From positions 1-64,000 of the forward strand of contig NZ_KB899717.1 in NCBI RefSeq assembly GCF_000378445.1: 64,000 bases of DNA, in the 5' to 3' direction. The stretch is from Deinococcus aquatilis DSM 23025. GTDB lineage: Bacteria; Deinococcota; Deinococci; Deinococcales; Deinococcaceae. The notes under the pieces were generated by a model that saw only the letters and a program-made list of their open reading frames with translations, was not told the DNA's origin and made no database searches. Below are positions 42,618 through 51,864 of this stretch, piece by piece. The position numbers were made by a program, and so were the translations under genes. Positions within the stretch are counted from its first letter, which is position 1; each line of letters begins with the position of its first letter.

Positions 42618-43508
42618 GTGAGTTCCACTGGCGTCTATCCGGACGGGGCGCAGGCCGCACTGCGTGCCTTTTTATATGCAGACCCCGCCGCACATTCCCT
42701 GTCTCCGGCCATGCACCGCGCCGCCTTTGCCTGGGCTGGGCTATCGGGCGACTATCAGGCCGTGCGTGTGCCCCCCACCGATCTGGGCCGGGCGATTGCC
42801 GAACTCAGGCAACCGGGCATCCTGGGTGCGAATCTGAGCCTGCCCCACAAGGAAGCCGCCCTGGCGTCTCTGGACACTCTGACCCCTGCGGCGCGGGCCA
42901 TCGGCGCAGTCAATACCATTATTTCCAGGCACGGCCAGTTGCAGGGAGACAACACCGACGCGCCGGGATTTCTGGCGGCTCTGGCAGATGCGGGAGTGGC
43001 CCCGGACGGCGCGGCAATGGTGCTGGGTGCAGGCGGCGCGGCGCGGGCAGCGGTGTGGGCGCTGCGTTCACAGGGGCGCGAGGTCTGGGTGGTGAACCGG
43101 ACTCGTGCCAAAGCCGAGCGCCTCACTGCCGATCTGGGAGGGACGGCAGCCGACCTGCACGGTTCCAAGTGGGCCGACATCAGGTTGATCGTCAACGCTT
43201 CCAGCGCCGGACTGAACGCCCCTGAAGAATCCCCGCTCTCAGACTTCGATTTTTCCCAGTTGCCCCAATCAGCCCTGATCTACGACATGGTCTACAAACC
43301 TGCCGAAACCCGCCTGATGCGGGATGCCCGCGCCGCTGGCCTGCGGGCCGAAAACGGACTGGGCATGCTGGCCCACCAGGCCCGGCTGGCCTTCCTGGCC
43401 TGGACAGGAGTAGATGTTCCCGTGCAAATATTTCTGGACGCCCTGAACGCGGCCCAGACGCCGAAACCTGAAGCCGCAGTCCCGGAAGGAACGGCGCAGC
43501 ATGGCTAG
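42618..43508 (+). CDS. aroE: Shikimate dehydrogenase
   Basis: A 296-residue NADPH enzyme reducing 3-dehydroshikimate in the aromatic pathway. HSLSPAMHRAAF binds substrate. The catalytic Lys is in GANLSLPHKEAA. GAVNTI and QLQGDNTDAPGF follow; the nucleotide-binding VLGAGGAARAAVWAL and the NADP-favouring VNRTRAKAERL come next, and LIVNASSAGL is typical of the family. GTG at 42618 is fixed by the TACACT box. The stop overlaps the ATG of the sensor kinase by eight bases, an unusual coupling to a signalling gene. Confidence 0.95.
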   Translation: MSSTGVYPDGAQAALRAFLYADPAAHSLSPAMHRAAFAWAGLSGDYQAVRVPPTDLGRAIAELRQPGILGANLSLPHKEAALASLDTLTPAARAIGAVNTIISRHGQLQGDNTDAPGFLAALADAGVAPDGAAMVLGAGGAARAAVWALRSQGREVWVVNRTRAKAERLTADLGGTAADLHGSKWADIRLIVNASSAGLNAPEESPLSDFDFSQLPQSALIYDMVYKPAETRLMRDARAAGLRAENGLGMLAHQARLAFLAWTGVDVPVQIFLDALNAAQTPKPEAAVPEGTAQHG

Positions 43509-46500
43509 GTCTTCTGAGAGTGGGCCTTCTGAACCGGTGTCAGTCACGGACACGCTGACCGATCATCCTGACAGCAGTACGCTGGCCCGCACGTCCAGAT
43601 GGATTCCGCTGGCCGTGTTGTTGCTGGTACTGCTACTGACGGTTGCGACAGCGTCCACCATTGGCCGCTTTGTGCGCGATCAACAGGAAGCCCGCTTTGA
43701 GCGCGAGGGTGCGGCGCATACCTATGCCCTCAAAAACAGGATCGGTGATTACGAGAACCTGTTGCGGGCCACCCGCGCCTACTGGATGAGCAATCAGGAC
43801 ATGGTACTGCCGTCTGTGTTCGGTGATTTTGTGACCCGCCTCGACCTGAGTCGGCGCTATCCGGGGGTCACGGCGGTGGGATTTGCCGCGTGGGTGCCTG
43901 CCGCCGATACCGCCAATCTGGAAGCGGGCATCCGGGCTGGGGCAGGCTCCGAATTTCGGATCACGCCGCCCCTGTCCACGCAGGCCATGCGTGCGCCCGT
44001 GATTACCCTGTCGCCGCTGAACGATGTTACGCGGCTCGCATGGGGATTTGACCTCTACAGCGACCCTGACCGCCGCGCCGCACTGGATCTGGCCCGGCTC
44101 AACAACACGGTGCAGGCCACAGGCCGTGTGGATTTGCAGCGTACACCGGGTAAACCTGTCGATCCTGGATTCCTGCTGATTCTGCCCGTCTGGAATGAAT
44201 TACAGTCCACAGACGACGAGCAGAATCCGCAGGGGGGCCGGGGCACGCTGGCAGGCTTCATCTATCTGGTGGCCCACGCCGATGAGTTTTTGACCCGCTT
44301 GGATGACGGCGGTACGCCCACGGGCCTCAGTATCAATACCCTGCTGGCCGGACAGCGACTGGAAACGCGCCCCTTGCCTGACCTGTTGTCGTTTCGTTCG
44401 GATACCAAGCTGACGTTAGCTGGACAGGTCTGGACACTGAATTACGGTGCGCCGATGGGCTTCGGGCGCGATCTGGCGGCCAATTTGCCGCTGTTGACGC
44501 TGCTGGCCGGACTGCTGGTGGCGGGGCTGGCCTTCCGGCTGACCCACGTGCAGGTGCAATCCCGCGAGAGCACCGAGCGGATCAACCGCCGCCTGACGCT
44601 GGTGCAGGCCCGCCAGGAGCGTGACCGGGCCGAATTTGAGGCGATTTTTCAGGCCATGCAGGATGCCGCCGCCTTCACGGACGATACCGGACGTGTACGC
44701 CTGGTCAACCGCGCCCTGACCGAGCAATTTCGGATGGACGGCGCGGCCCTGATCGGAGAACCGCTGAGCCGCCTGCATCTGGACCGCCGCCTGGAGGGGC
44801 GCACCACCTTTCAGGCCATCACCACGCCCTATCAGCGGGCCGATGGCAGCGTGTTCTCGGGTGAAGCCCAGCGCAGCGAAGTTCGTGACGGGCGGGGTGA
44901 TCGGCTGGGCCTGCTGGAAGTGATCCGTGACGTTACTGACCGCGTACAGGCAGAGCGGGCTGTACAGGCCGGAGAGCGGCGCTACCGGGGGGTGCTGGAC
45001 GCCATCCCGCATATTTTGTGGGCCAGCAGTCCGGCGGGCGACGTGACCTACGTCAACGCACAACACCGCGAACGTCTGCTGGAAGGCAGTGTGCGTGAGG
45101 CGGTGTTGGCCTCCGATCTCCTGACCTACGACAACATGTGGCGCAATGCCTATGAGATTCGTGACCGCGCTCAGTGCGAGGTGCGGCTGCATGTGGGCGA
45201 CGCTTACCGCTGGTTCGTGGTGCGGGTGGCCCCAATTCTGGATGAAGGGGACAGCGTGACCGAATGGGTGGCGAGTGCCACCGATATTCATGACCGCCTG
45301 GAGGCCGAGCGGCTGGCCCAACGCAACGAGGAACGTTACCGGGGCGTTCTGGAAGGCATGCCGCAGATCGTATGGCTCACCGATCCAGCGGGATTGCCCA
45401 CCTATTTCAACCGCCGCTGGGATGAATATGTCGGAGGAGAACGCGCCAGTTCCGGCCTGCTGAACCTGCTGCACCCCGATGACCGGGGCGAATATCAGCA
45501 GCGTTGGGCGGCGGCAGTGCGGGCCACGCGCCCCTTTGAGGCCGAGCACCGCCTGCTTGGAAACGATGGCTGGTACAGAACCTTCGTGACCCGTGGCCTG
45601 CCCGTTCATGATGCACAGGGCCAAGTCATCGAGTGGGTGGGCACCAGCACCGATGTAGACGACAGTGTGTACGCCGAAAACGCCTCGCGCCTGATTGCCG
45701 ATGTGTCCGAGCAACTCAGTGCCCGCGCCGAAGACCCGCTGGCGGCCCGCTCCGGGCATTATCACGCGGCCCTGGATCTGCTGACCATTCGGTTGGCCGA
45801 GAGCGCGACGCTGTGGAGCGCTCCACCCGAACTCGAACTGCTGGCGATGTCCCGCGTCGCGCCTGCCTGGGAAGCTCCCCATATGCGGGCGGCGGCCATT
45901 GCAGCCGTGCAGCAGGTGGCTGCCACAGAAGAAGCCCTGATTATTCCTTCTCATCCCCTGCTGCATGCCGTGAACGCAACGGGCGTGCTGCTGTTTCCGC
46001 TGATGGGCCGTGACGGAACGCTACGCGGCGTGCTGGGCATGACCTACCGCCAGGCCCTTACCGACCGTGACCAGGAGTTGGCACAGGAAATCGCCAAACG
46101 CTTTGCCACCGCCCTCGATAACGACGCCCTGCGCGTGCGGGCCATCAGCGCCCAGCAGGATTTACAGGTGCTCAATCAGTCGCTGGAAGAGCGGGTACAT
46201 CGCCGCACGATGGAGCTGGAAGAGGCCAACCGTGAGCTGGAAGCCTTCAGCTATTCGGTCAGCCACGACCTCCGAACGCCGCTGCGGCACATCGTGGGCT
46301 TTGGCGACCTGCTGCGTAAGGATGCGGGAGAGTCGCTGGGGCCAAAAAGCCAGCGATACCTGACCGTGATGACCGACGCCGCTGGCCGCATGAGCCACCT
46401 GATCGATGATCTGTTGGAGTTTTCGCGCATGGGCCGCCAAGAACTCCGCAGCGGGCCGGTTCCGCTGGGGCCACTGCTGGAAACCGTGTGGCAGACGCTG

Positions 46501-46974
46501 GAACCTGACCGTCAGGGGCGCAGCATCGCCCTGACCGTCGGCCCTATGCCCACGGTGCCCGGAGACGCCGCGCTACTCTCTCAGGTGTTCGTGAATCTGC
46601 TGTCCAACGCCATCAAGTACACGCGCAACCGCCCTGATGCCCAGATTCAGGTGAGTGCGGAGTGGCCGCAGACTGCACATTCGGCCTCCAGTTCCGCCGA
46701 TTCGGGCCGGGTCGATCTCCGCAAGGCAACCCAGAATCACGCCATCATTACGGTTCAGGACAACGGTGTGGGGTTTGATGGGCGCTACGCCGACAAGTTG
46801 TTCGGGGTCTTTCAGCGCCTCCACCGGGCCGAAGAGTTTGAAGGCACGGGCATCGGCCTTGCCAATGTACGCCGCGTGGTCATGCGTCACGGCGGCAGCG
46901 TACAGGCAGAGTCCACGCCCGGTGAGGGGGCCACTTTCCGGGTGACCCTGCCTCTACAATCGCCCCTGAACTAG
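43501..46974 (+). CDS. CHASE/multi-PAS sensor histidine kinase
   Basis: An 1,157-residue kinase. A transmembrane segment is at about 34-54 (IPLAVLLLVLLLTVATAS). An extracytoplasmic CHASE-like domain spans about 80-310 (NLLRATRAYWMSN, GVTAVGFAAWVPA). A second membrane segment at about 325-347 is followed by three PAS/PAC units (about 380-485, 495-605, 615-725) and a GAF-like region at about 735-880. In the HisKA domain the phospho-His is H922 (SYSVSHDLRTPLRHIVGF), with N-box FVNLLSNAIKYTRN, G1 DNGVGFD and G2 GTGIGLANVRR. This HisKA type usually signals to stand-alone receivers. It starts inside the aroE end. Confidence 0.92.
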   Translation: MARSSESGPSEPVSVTDTLTDHPDSSTLARTSRWIPLAVLLLVLLLTVATASTIGRFVRDQQEARFEREGAAHTYALKNRIGDYENLLRATRAYWMSNQDMVLPSVFGDFVTRLDLSRRYPGVTAVGFAAWVPAADTANLEAGIRAGAGSEFRITPPLSTQAMRAPVITLSPLNDVTRLAWGFDLYSDPDRRAALDLARLNNTVQATGRVDLQRTPGKPVDPGFLLILPVWNELQSTDDEQNPQGGRGTLAGFIYLVAHADEFLTRLDDGGTPTGLSINTLLAGQRLETRPLPDLLSFRSDTKLTLAGQVWTLNYGAPMGFGRDLAANLPLLTLLAGLLVAGLAFRLTHVQVQSRESTERINRRLTLVQARQERDRAEFEAIFQAMQDAAAFTDDTGRVRLVNRALTEQFRMDGAALIGEPLSRLHLDRRLEGRTTFQAITTPYQRADGSVFSGEAQRSEVRDGRGDRLGLLEVIRDVTDRVQAERAVQAGERRYRGVLDAIPHILWASSPAGDVTYVNAQHRERLLEGSVREAVLASDLLTYDNMWRNAYEIRDRAQCEVRLHVGDAYRWFVVRVAPILDEGDSVTEWVASATDIHDRLEAERLAQRNEERYRGVLEGMPQIVWLTDPAGLPTYFNRRWDEYVGGERASSGLLNLLHPDDRGEYQQRWAAAVRATRPFEAEHRLLGNDGWYRTFVTRGLPVHDAQGQVIEWVGTSTDVDDSVYAENASRLIADVSEQLSARAEDPLAARSGHYHAALDLLTIRLAESATLWSAPPELELLAMSRVAPAWEAPHMRAAAIAAVQQVAATEEALIIPSHPLLHAVNATGVLLFPLMGRDGTLRGVLGMTYRQALTDRDQELAQEIAKRFATALDNDALRVRAISAQQDLQVLNQSLEERVHRRTMELEEANRELEAFSYSVSHDLRTPLRHIVGFGDLLRKDAGESLGPKSQRYLTVMTDAAGRMSHLIDDLLEFSRMGRQELRSGPVPLGPLLETVWQTLEPDRQGRSIALTVGPMPTVPGDAALLSQVFVNLLSNAIKYTRNRPDAQIQVSAEWPQTAHSASSSADSGRVDLRKATQNHAIITVQDNGVGFDGRYADKLFGVFQRLHRAEEFEGTGIGLANVRRVVMRHGGSVQAESTPGEGATFRVTLPLQSPLN

Positions 46975-47124
46975 TTTCCCAGAACCGATCTGACAGAATC
47001 AGCTGCCCTTTTCCTACCCTCTCCCCACACATCCTCTAAGTCACTCCTCAAGCCACGTTCCTAGCACTTCTGAATCTTGACCCTGACGCGGCACCTTCCC
47101 ACCCTTGCCCAGCCCGGAGACCGA

Positions 47125-48342
47125 ATGACCCTGCCAATTCCCGCCCTACGTGCCATGCCTGCTCGCGGTGACATCCTGCACATTTTGCACCTCGAAGACA
47201 GCGAACTTGATCATGAACTCGTGGCTATGAATCTGGCCGACGACCTGCCCTGGACGGTGCGCCTGGAGCGTGTCGAAGACGAGGCCTCCTTTATCCACGC
47301 GCTGGAAACCGACCCGCCCCATCTGGTGCTCAGCGACTTTGCGCTCCCCGGTTATGACGGTCTGAGCGCCTTTCATGCCGTTCATGCCCGCGATCCGCTG
47401 CTGCCTTTTATTATCGTCACGGGCGCCATGGGTGAGGAAGTGGCGGTAGATACGCTGCGTCAGGGCGTGACCGATTACATCCTGAAACAGCGTCTGGAAC
47501 GCCTCGTGCCCAGTGTGCGCCGCGCAATTGCCGAGGCCGAGGCCCGCGATTCTCGCGCCCGTGCCGAGCAGGCGGTCCATGAACTGAACCAGTCGTTGCA
47601 GGCCCGGCTGCTGGAAGTGGAACGGCTGCGGAATACTGCCGAACGCCAGAGCCAGCGTCTGGAGGTGCAGGCCCGGCAACTGGAGGAGGCGCTGAACCTT
47701 CAGAAGACTTTTCTGGCCGAGACCAGCCACGAACTCCGCACGCCCCTGACCGCCCTGCTGGGCTATCTGCGCCGCGCTGAGCGCGAGGCAGGCGGCAGTC
47801 AGGTGCTGCAAGATGCCCAGCGCGTGGCCGAGAATATGACCCGCCTGGTAAACGACCTGTTGCAGTTGTCACGCGGCGAACTGGTGCAGAACATCGAGAT
47901 GCACTTCATGAATCTGGGTACGCTGCTGCGGCAGGTGGGCCGGGATTTCAGCGTGCGGGCCGAGGTGCCAGATACGGAGATCGTGGGCGATCCAGGCCGA
48001 CTCACCCAGGTTTTCGTCAATCTGGTCAGCAACGCCGTGCGCGTGTCCGGGTCGGCTGATCTGGTCAGCATCACCGTGAATCCTCGTCCCGGAGAAATCG
48101 AGGTGCGCGTGGTAGACAAAGGCCCTGGCGTGCCTGACGCCATCAAGCCGCGTATCTTTGACAAGTTCTACCGGGGCAAGGAGGCGGGGTCGGCGGGGCT
48201 GGGCCTCACCATCGCCCAGCAGGTGGTCACGTCGCATGGCGGCACCATCGACGTGCTGGACACTCCCGGCGGCGGCGCAACTTTCCGCGTGCGCCTGCCC
48301 ATGCCCGATGAGGACAACGGAGAAGACGATGGTTACGCCTAG
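47125..48342 (+). CDS. Receiver-histidine kinase hybrid
   Basis: A 405-residue protein with an N-terminal receiver (HLEDSELDHELV, phospho-Asp D71 in LSDFALPGYDG, Lys in ITDYILK-like DYILKQRL), a coiled coil at about 145-195, HisKA with H202 (AETSHELRTPLTALLGYL), and HATPase (VNLVSNAV, DKGPGVPD, AGLGLTIAQQVV, GGGATFRVRLP). No membrane segment is present. A receiver ahead of the kinase lets another kinase switch it. It lies 150 bp behind the CHASE/PAS kinase, making that the natural phosphodonor by inference. ATG at 47125 has GGAG at a good distance. Confidence 0.92.
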   Translation: MTLPIPALRAMPARGDILHILHLEDSELDHELVAMNLADDLPWTVRLERVEDEASFIHALETDPPHLVLSDFALPGYDGLSAFHAVHARDPLLPFIIVTGAMGEEVAVDTLRQGVTDYILKQRLERLVPSVRRAIAEAEARDSRARAEQAVHELNQSLQARLLEVERLRNTAERQSQRLEVQARQLEEALNLQKTFLAETSHELRTPLTALLGYLRRAEREAGGSQVLQDAQRVAENMTRLVNDLLQLSRGELVQNIEMHFMNLGTLLRQVGRDFSVRAEVPDTEIVGDPGRLTQVFVNLVSNAVRVSGSADLVSITVNPRPGEIEVRVVDKGPGVPDAIKPRIFDKFYRGKEAGSAGLGLTIAQQVVTSHGGTIDVLDTPGGGATFRVRLPMPDEDNGEDDGYA

Positions 48343-48377
48343 GCCTGGAGCGTTATCTGGGCTGTAGGGAGTTGTTT

Positions 48378-48425
48378 CAGAGCGGGGAGTCCAGACTGAC
48401 AAAAAAGTTTGGACTCCCCGCTCTG
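48378..48425. repeat. Perfect 16-bp inverted repeat
   Basis: CAGAGCGGGGAGTCCA (48378-48393) and TGGACTCCCCGCTCTG (48410-48425) with a 16-nt loop containing AAAAAA, between the kinase stop and osmC. No trailing U-run, though a terminator-type hairpin is likely. Confidence 0.65.
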
Positions 48426-48470
48426 TTCTGAAGGTTCGGCAGACGGTTTTGCCTTACGCCGCCCAGGCGC

Positions 48471-48476
48471 TAGCCT
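48471..48476 (+). promoter_or_regulatory. Leaderless -10 box (TAGCCT) for the OsmC gene
   Basis: TAGCCT, 6 nt, then ATG at 48483. Confidence 0.5.
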
Positions 48477-48482
48477 GAGGCC

Positions 48483-48881
48483 ATGAAGAAGACCCTGAAC
48501 GTGACCTGGCTGGGCGAGCAACGCTACCTCGGCGTCAGCGAGAGCGGCCACCAACTCCTGATCGACAACAGCCCCACCAAGATCGGCGTTTCTCCGATGG
48601 AAGCGCTGCTGGGCGCACTGGCGACCTGCACCGCCTACGACGTGGTGGAGATCATGAAAAAGCGCCGCACGCCGCTGAGCAGCTACCGCATCGAGGTTGA
48701 AGGCGAGCGGGCCGACACCGACCCCAAGCGCTACACCACCATCACGGTGCGCCACATCGCCAGCGGTGAGGGCGTCACCGAAGATGCGCTGAGCAAGGCG
48801 GCCCACCTCAGCCACGAAAAATACTGCTCGGTCGCGGCCAGCATCAGCAGCGATATTGTGCTGGAAACGCAGATTGGCTGA
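48483..48881 (+). CDS. OsmC-family protein
   Basis: A 132-residue OsmC/Ohr-fold protein. In peroxidase members two cysteines act on organic hydroperoxides. Here the first is in ATCTAYDVVEIMKKRR (helix) and the second in HEKYCSVAASIS, the usual spacing of YhfA-like members. SPMEALLGALA and TTITVRHIASGEG are family motifs. It is probably an organic-peroxide reductase or a sulfur-linked variant. The start is fixed by the TAGCCT box. It converges with mrdA. Confidence 0.92.
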   Translation: MKKTLNVTWLGEQRYLGVSESGHQLLIDNSPTKIGVSPMEALLGALATCTAYDVVEIMKKRRTPLSSYRIEVEGERADTDPKRYTTITVRHIASGEGVTEDALSKAAHLSHEKYCSVAASISSDIVLETQIG

Positions 48882-48986
48882 GCATTCCAACTGGGCGGTC
48901 GTGCAGGAGTGGGGCGGTGGGGCATGAAGCTTGCGGGCTTCTGTTGCCCTACCGCTTCACTTTCTGGTCCCGCCCAGTTCCGGTTC

Positions 48987-51110
48987 TTACTGATCGGTTC
49001 CTTTCGCGGCGGTGGCGGCGGCCCTCTGTGCCCGAATCTTCATCACCTTGTGCATATTCTCCAGCTCGCCCATGCAGGGCTGCTGCGGCCCGGTGGCGTG
49101 GTGGCGCTCATCCAGCGTCAGGCACCAGCGGGCGGCGAACATCTTGGCGGTGGCGTTCAGGGCCGGGCCGGAGCCTTCGCCGCCGTTCTGGAAGAAGGAC
49201 ACGACCATAAAGTTGGGGCTGTCGATGGGGCCGTAACCTTCGTACCAGGCGTTGGTATAGGCGTAGCCTTTGCGGAAACTCAGGCCGTTTTCGGCGGTTC
49301 CGGTTTTTCCTGCCGTACGAACCGGGAACCACTGCGGCCCCAGAATGTGCTGCGCGGTGCCCCAGCGGGTGGTTCCAGCCGTGGTGATATTCATGCCTTC
49401 CTTGACTATGCGGAAGTCGGCCTGTTTGCCGGGCACCTGTTCGGGCAGGGGGTGGGGTGACAGCTTGCCGCCAACTGCCTTGACCAGCGTCAGCGGGCGG
49501 CGTTTGCCCTCATTGACAATCGTGCTCAGGACCGATGTGACCTGTGCAGGCGTCACGAGCAGGCTGTCCTGACCGATGGCAAAACTGAGCGCCTGACCGG
49601 GGTAATAGCGCAGCGGTTCTTCTCCGGCGGCGGCGCGGCGCAGATTGGTCGTCTTGTACATTTCGGCAAAATTGATCGGCGTGGGCAGATACCCGCTCTT
49701 TTCACCCACCAGTTCCAGCCCTGTCGGACGCCCGTAGCCCAGCTCTCCAGCCCTCTTGCCCAGATAGTTGGCATAGGTGATCGGGTCGGCGTCGATGGCC
49801 GCCTGGTAGTACCAAGTATTGCACGAAAAGGCGATAGCCAGCCGACCGTCCACATTGCCGAGGCTGCCGCTGCGGTGCCAGTTGTAGCGGGGGCCACCGT
49901 AGCGGATGCTGGGCAGGCAGTTGAAGGTTTTGTTGCCCCAGCGTTCTATATAGGCCAGCGTGCTGGCGGGCTTGAACACACTGCCCGCATCGAAGGTCTG
50001 CACCACGCGGTTCTGCATCACGGCGTCCACGCTGCTGGACATCAGCGCCGCTGTCTTGGCCGCGTTGTCGGGGCTGGGTACGCGGGAAAACCAGTTGGGG
50101 TCGAAAGTAGGGCTGCTCGCCATCGCCAGCACCTCGTTGGTGCGCGGGTCTATGGCGATCACTGCGCCGCGTGTCAGGGGTTCGGGGGGTTGGCCGTATT
50201 TCTGTCGGCCCGCATTCACGTCGGCCAGCCCTTCGCGCAACACCTGTTCGGCGGCACGTTGCAGGGTGCTGTCTATGGTCAGGGTCACGTCCTGCCCTTT
50301 CTGGCCGGGGTTCAGCACCCGCTCGGTCTGCGGTTTGCCGTTGGCAGTCACCTCGCGGCGGCGCAGGCCGTTCTTGCCCTGCAAGGTCTGCTGGAGGCTG
50401 TATTCCAATCCCGAGACGCCCACCAGATCGCCCACCGTGTAGTTGCCTTCCTTCACCTGTTCCTCGTTGGCTTCCAGTACGTAACCCAGGGCGTGGGCGG
50501 CCAACTTGTTCTCAGGGTAGACCCGCTCCACGCGTTCGCGCAGCTCCAGGCTGGGAATCAGCACCGTGTATTCGTACAGTGCCGACAGCTTCTCCTGAGG
50601 GATATTGCGGGCCAGGATCGTTTCAGTTTCCTTGTTTCGGTCGGGTTCGCGGGGCTGACCGCCGATCAGTACATCCGGCCGGATGCCCGCCAGATACACG
50701 ATTTTGTCCCATGCCGGAATGGCCTGCACCGGGTCTTTGGGGTCACGCCGCCCGGTATAGATCAGGTCCACGGCCACCCGGTTGGTCGCCAGAAGCACCC
50801 CGTCCCGCGTGCGGATCTCGCCGCGCAGGGCCGGAATGACCTCGTCACGTTGAAAGTTGCTGGCGGCCTGCACCGCAAACTGACTGTGCTGCGTGATCTG
50901 CAACTGGTACAGCCGGAAGCCCAGCCCAGCCAGCGCCACGCTGAAGCCGAAGGCCACCCAGCGCACGGCGGGGGCACCGCTCACCTGCGCCTTGGTGCCG
51001 ATCCGCGCTGCTCCGCCCCGGCTGCTGCCTGCCCCGACCGCGCTCCCACCCGCCTTTTTGCGAATGCGGTTGCGGCGGTCAATCACGTCTCCAGCCCGTG
51101 CCCGACTCAT
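48987..51110 (-). CDS. mrdA: Penicillin-binding protein 2 (transpeptidase, elongasome)
   Basis: A 707-residue class B PBP cross-linking peptidoglycan during cell elongation. A basic cytoplasmic start precedes the membrane anchor at about 52-72 (AFGFSVALAGLGFRLYQLQ). The dimerisation domain follows, then the transpeptidase domain: SxxK is SVFK (FDAGSVFKPASTL), SxN is SCN (IAFSCNTWYY), and KTG is KTGTAENG. The C-terminal tail is Lys/Ala-rich. ATG at 51110 overlaps the mreD stop (ATGA). It ends a deoC-maf-mreC-mreD-mrdA run, though mreB and rodA are not in the window. Confidence 0.95.
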   Translation of the reverse strand: MSRARAGDVIDRRNRIRKKAGGSAVGAGSSRGGAARIGTKAQVSGAPAVRWVAFGFSVALAGLGFRLYQLQITQHSQFAVQAASNFQRDEVIPALRGEIRTRDGVLLATNRVAVDLIYTGRRDPKDPVQAIPAWDKIVYLAGIRPDVLIGGQPREPDRNKETETILARNIPQEKLSALYEYTVLIPSLELRERVERVYPENKLAAHALGYVLEANEEQVKEGNYTVGDLVGVSGLEYSLQQTLQGKNGLRRREVTANGKPQTERVLNPGQKGQDVTLTIDSTLQRAAEQVLREGLADVNAGRQKYGQPPEPLTRGAVIAIDPRTNEVLAMASSPTFDPNWFSRVPSPDNAAKTAALMSSSVDAVMQNRVVQTFDAGSVFKPASTLAYIERWGNKTFNCLPSIRYGGPRYNWHRSGSLGNVDGRLAIAFSCNTWYYQAAIDADPITYANYLGKRAGELGYGRPTGLELVGEKSGYLPTPINFAEMYKTTNLRRAAAGEEPLRYYPGQALSFAIGQDSLLVTPAQVTSVLSTIVNEGKRRPLTLVKAVGGKLSPHPLPEQVPGKQADFRIVKEGMNITTAGTTRWGTAQHILGPQWFPVRTAGKTGTAENGLSFRKGYAYTNAWYEGYGPIDSPNFMVVSFFQNGGEGSGPALNATAKMFAARWCLTLDERHHATGPQQPCMGELENMHKVMKIRAQRAAATAAKGTDQ

Positions 51111-51661
51111 GAAAGGCCGTCCTCGGGGCCGGGGCGCTCGCCCATGCCCCACGTCACCAGACGGTTCCAGAAGGGATAGATCAGAATTGTGCTGAGCAGC
51201 GCCAGGGGCACGGTCTGGCGCAGGGTTTCGACCGTCACCAGATCAGAGCGGAGCCAGTAGGTCAGGAATAGGAAGGCCAACCATTGTCCCAACGTGGCGG
51301 CCAGCACCGTGAAGAGTGCCTGAAAGATGCCCGAATCGCCCACGTAGCGCCGTACCAACAGCACCAGCAAGGCTCCGGCCCCCACGCCCGCCGCGTGTAG
51401 TCCCAGCGCCCCGCCGCCCAACACGTCCTGAATCAGTCCTACGCCGTAGGCCGCCACCACCGCCCGCACCGCCTGTAAGCGCCAGGCCAGGGCCGCGCCA
51501 GTCAGCAAAAACAGGTCGGGGGCAGGAATCCGCAGGGGGTCAAGGAGCCGCGACAACACGCCCTGCACGATCAGCAGCAGCAGCACGTAGACCACCACAC
51601 CCACCCAGCGTCCCGGCCCACGGGAAGCCAATCCGGTATTTCTGCCGGAACGTCTCAGCAT
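51107..51661 (-). CDS. mreD: Rod-shape protein MreD
   Basis: A 184-residue membrane protein with about five hydrophobic segments (WVGVVVYVLLLLIVQGVL, LFLLTGAALAWRL, HAAGVGAGALLVLLV, VLAATLGQWLAFLFLTYW), the size and layout of MreD. Identity relies mainly on its place between mreC and the PBP2 gene. It scaffolds the elongasome with MreC. It overlaps mrdA. The upstream 200-bp gap to mreC holds nothing recognised. Confidence 0.85.
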   Translation of the reverse strand: MLRRSGRNTGLASRGPGRWVGVVVYVLLLLIVQGVLSRLLDPLRIPAPDLFLLTGAALAWRLQAVRAVVAAYGVGLIQDVLGGGALGLHAAGVGAGALLVLLVRRYVGDSGIFQALFTVLAATLGQWLAFLFLTYWLRSDLVTVETLRQTVPLALLSTILIYPFWNRLVTWGMGERPGPEDGLS

Positions 51662-51864
51662 GTGCGGGGAGCCTGTGGGGTGCGGGGTAAATCGGCCAGG
51701 GAGTGGAAGAGGGGGGGAGAAGAGGCACGGATGACCACGGCAGACCGAACAGGCAGCTCAAACATAGATCTGACCTACGATAGCGCTCGCTGCCGCCGAA
51801 AATTGCGGTCTAGGCGGGCATCCATGCGCACAGCTCTGCCGATTTCCAGACCTCTGGGCGGCGC

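Noticed and set aside
49875..51179. Plus-strand frame of 434 codons
   Set aside because: Antisense shadow of the PBP2 gene.
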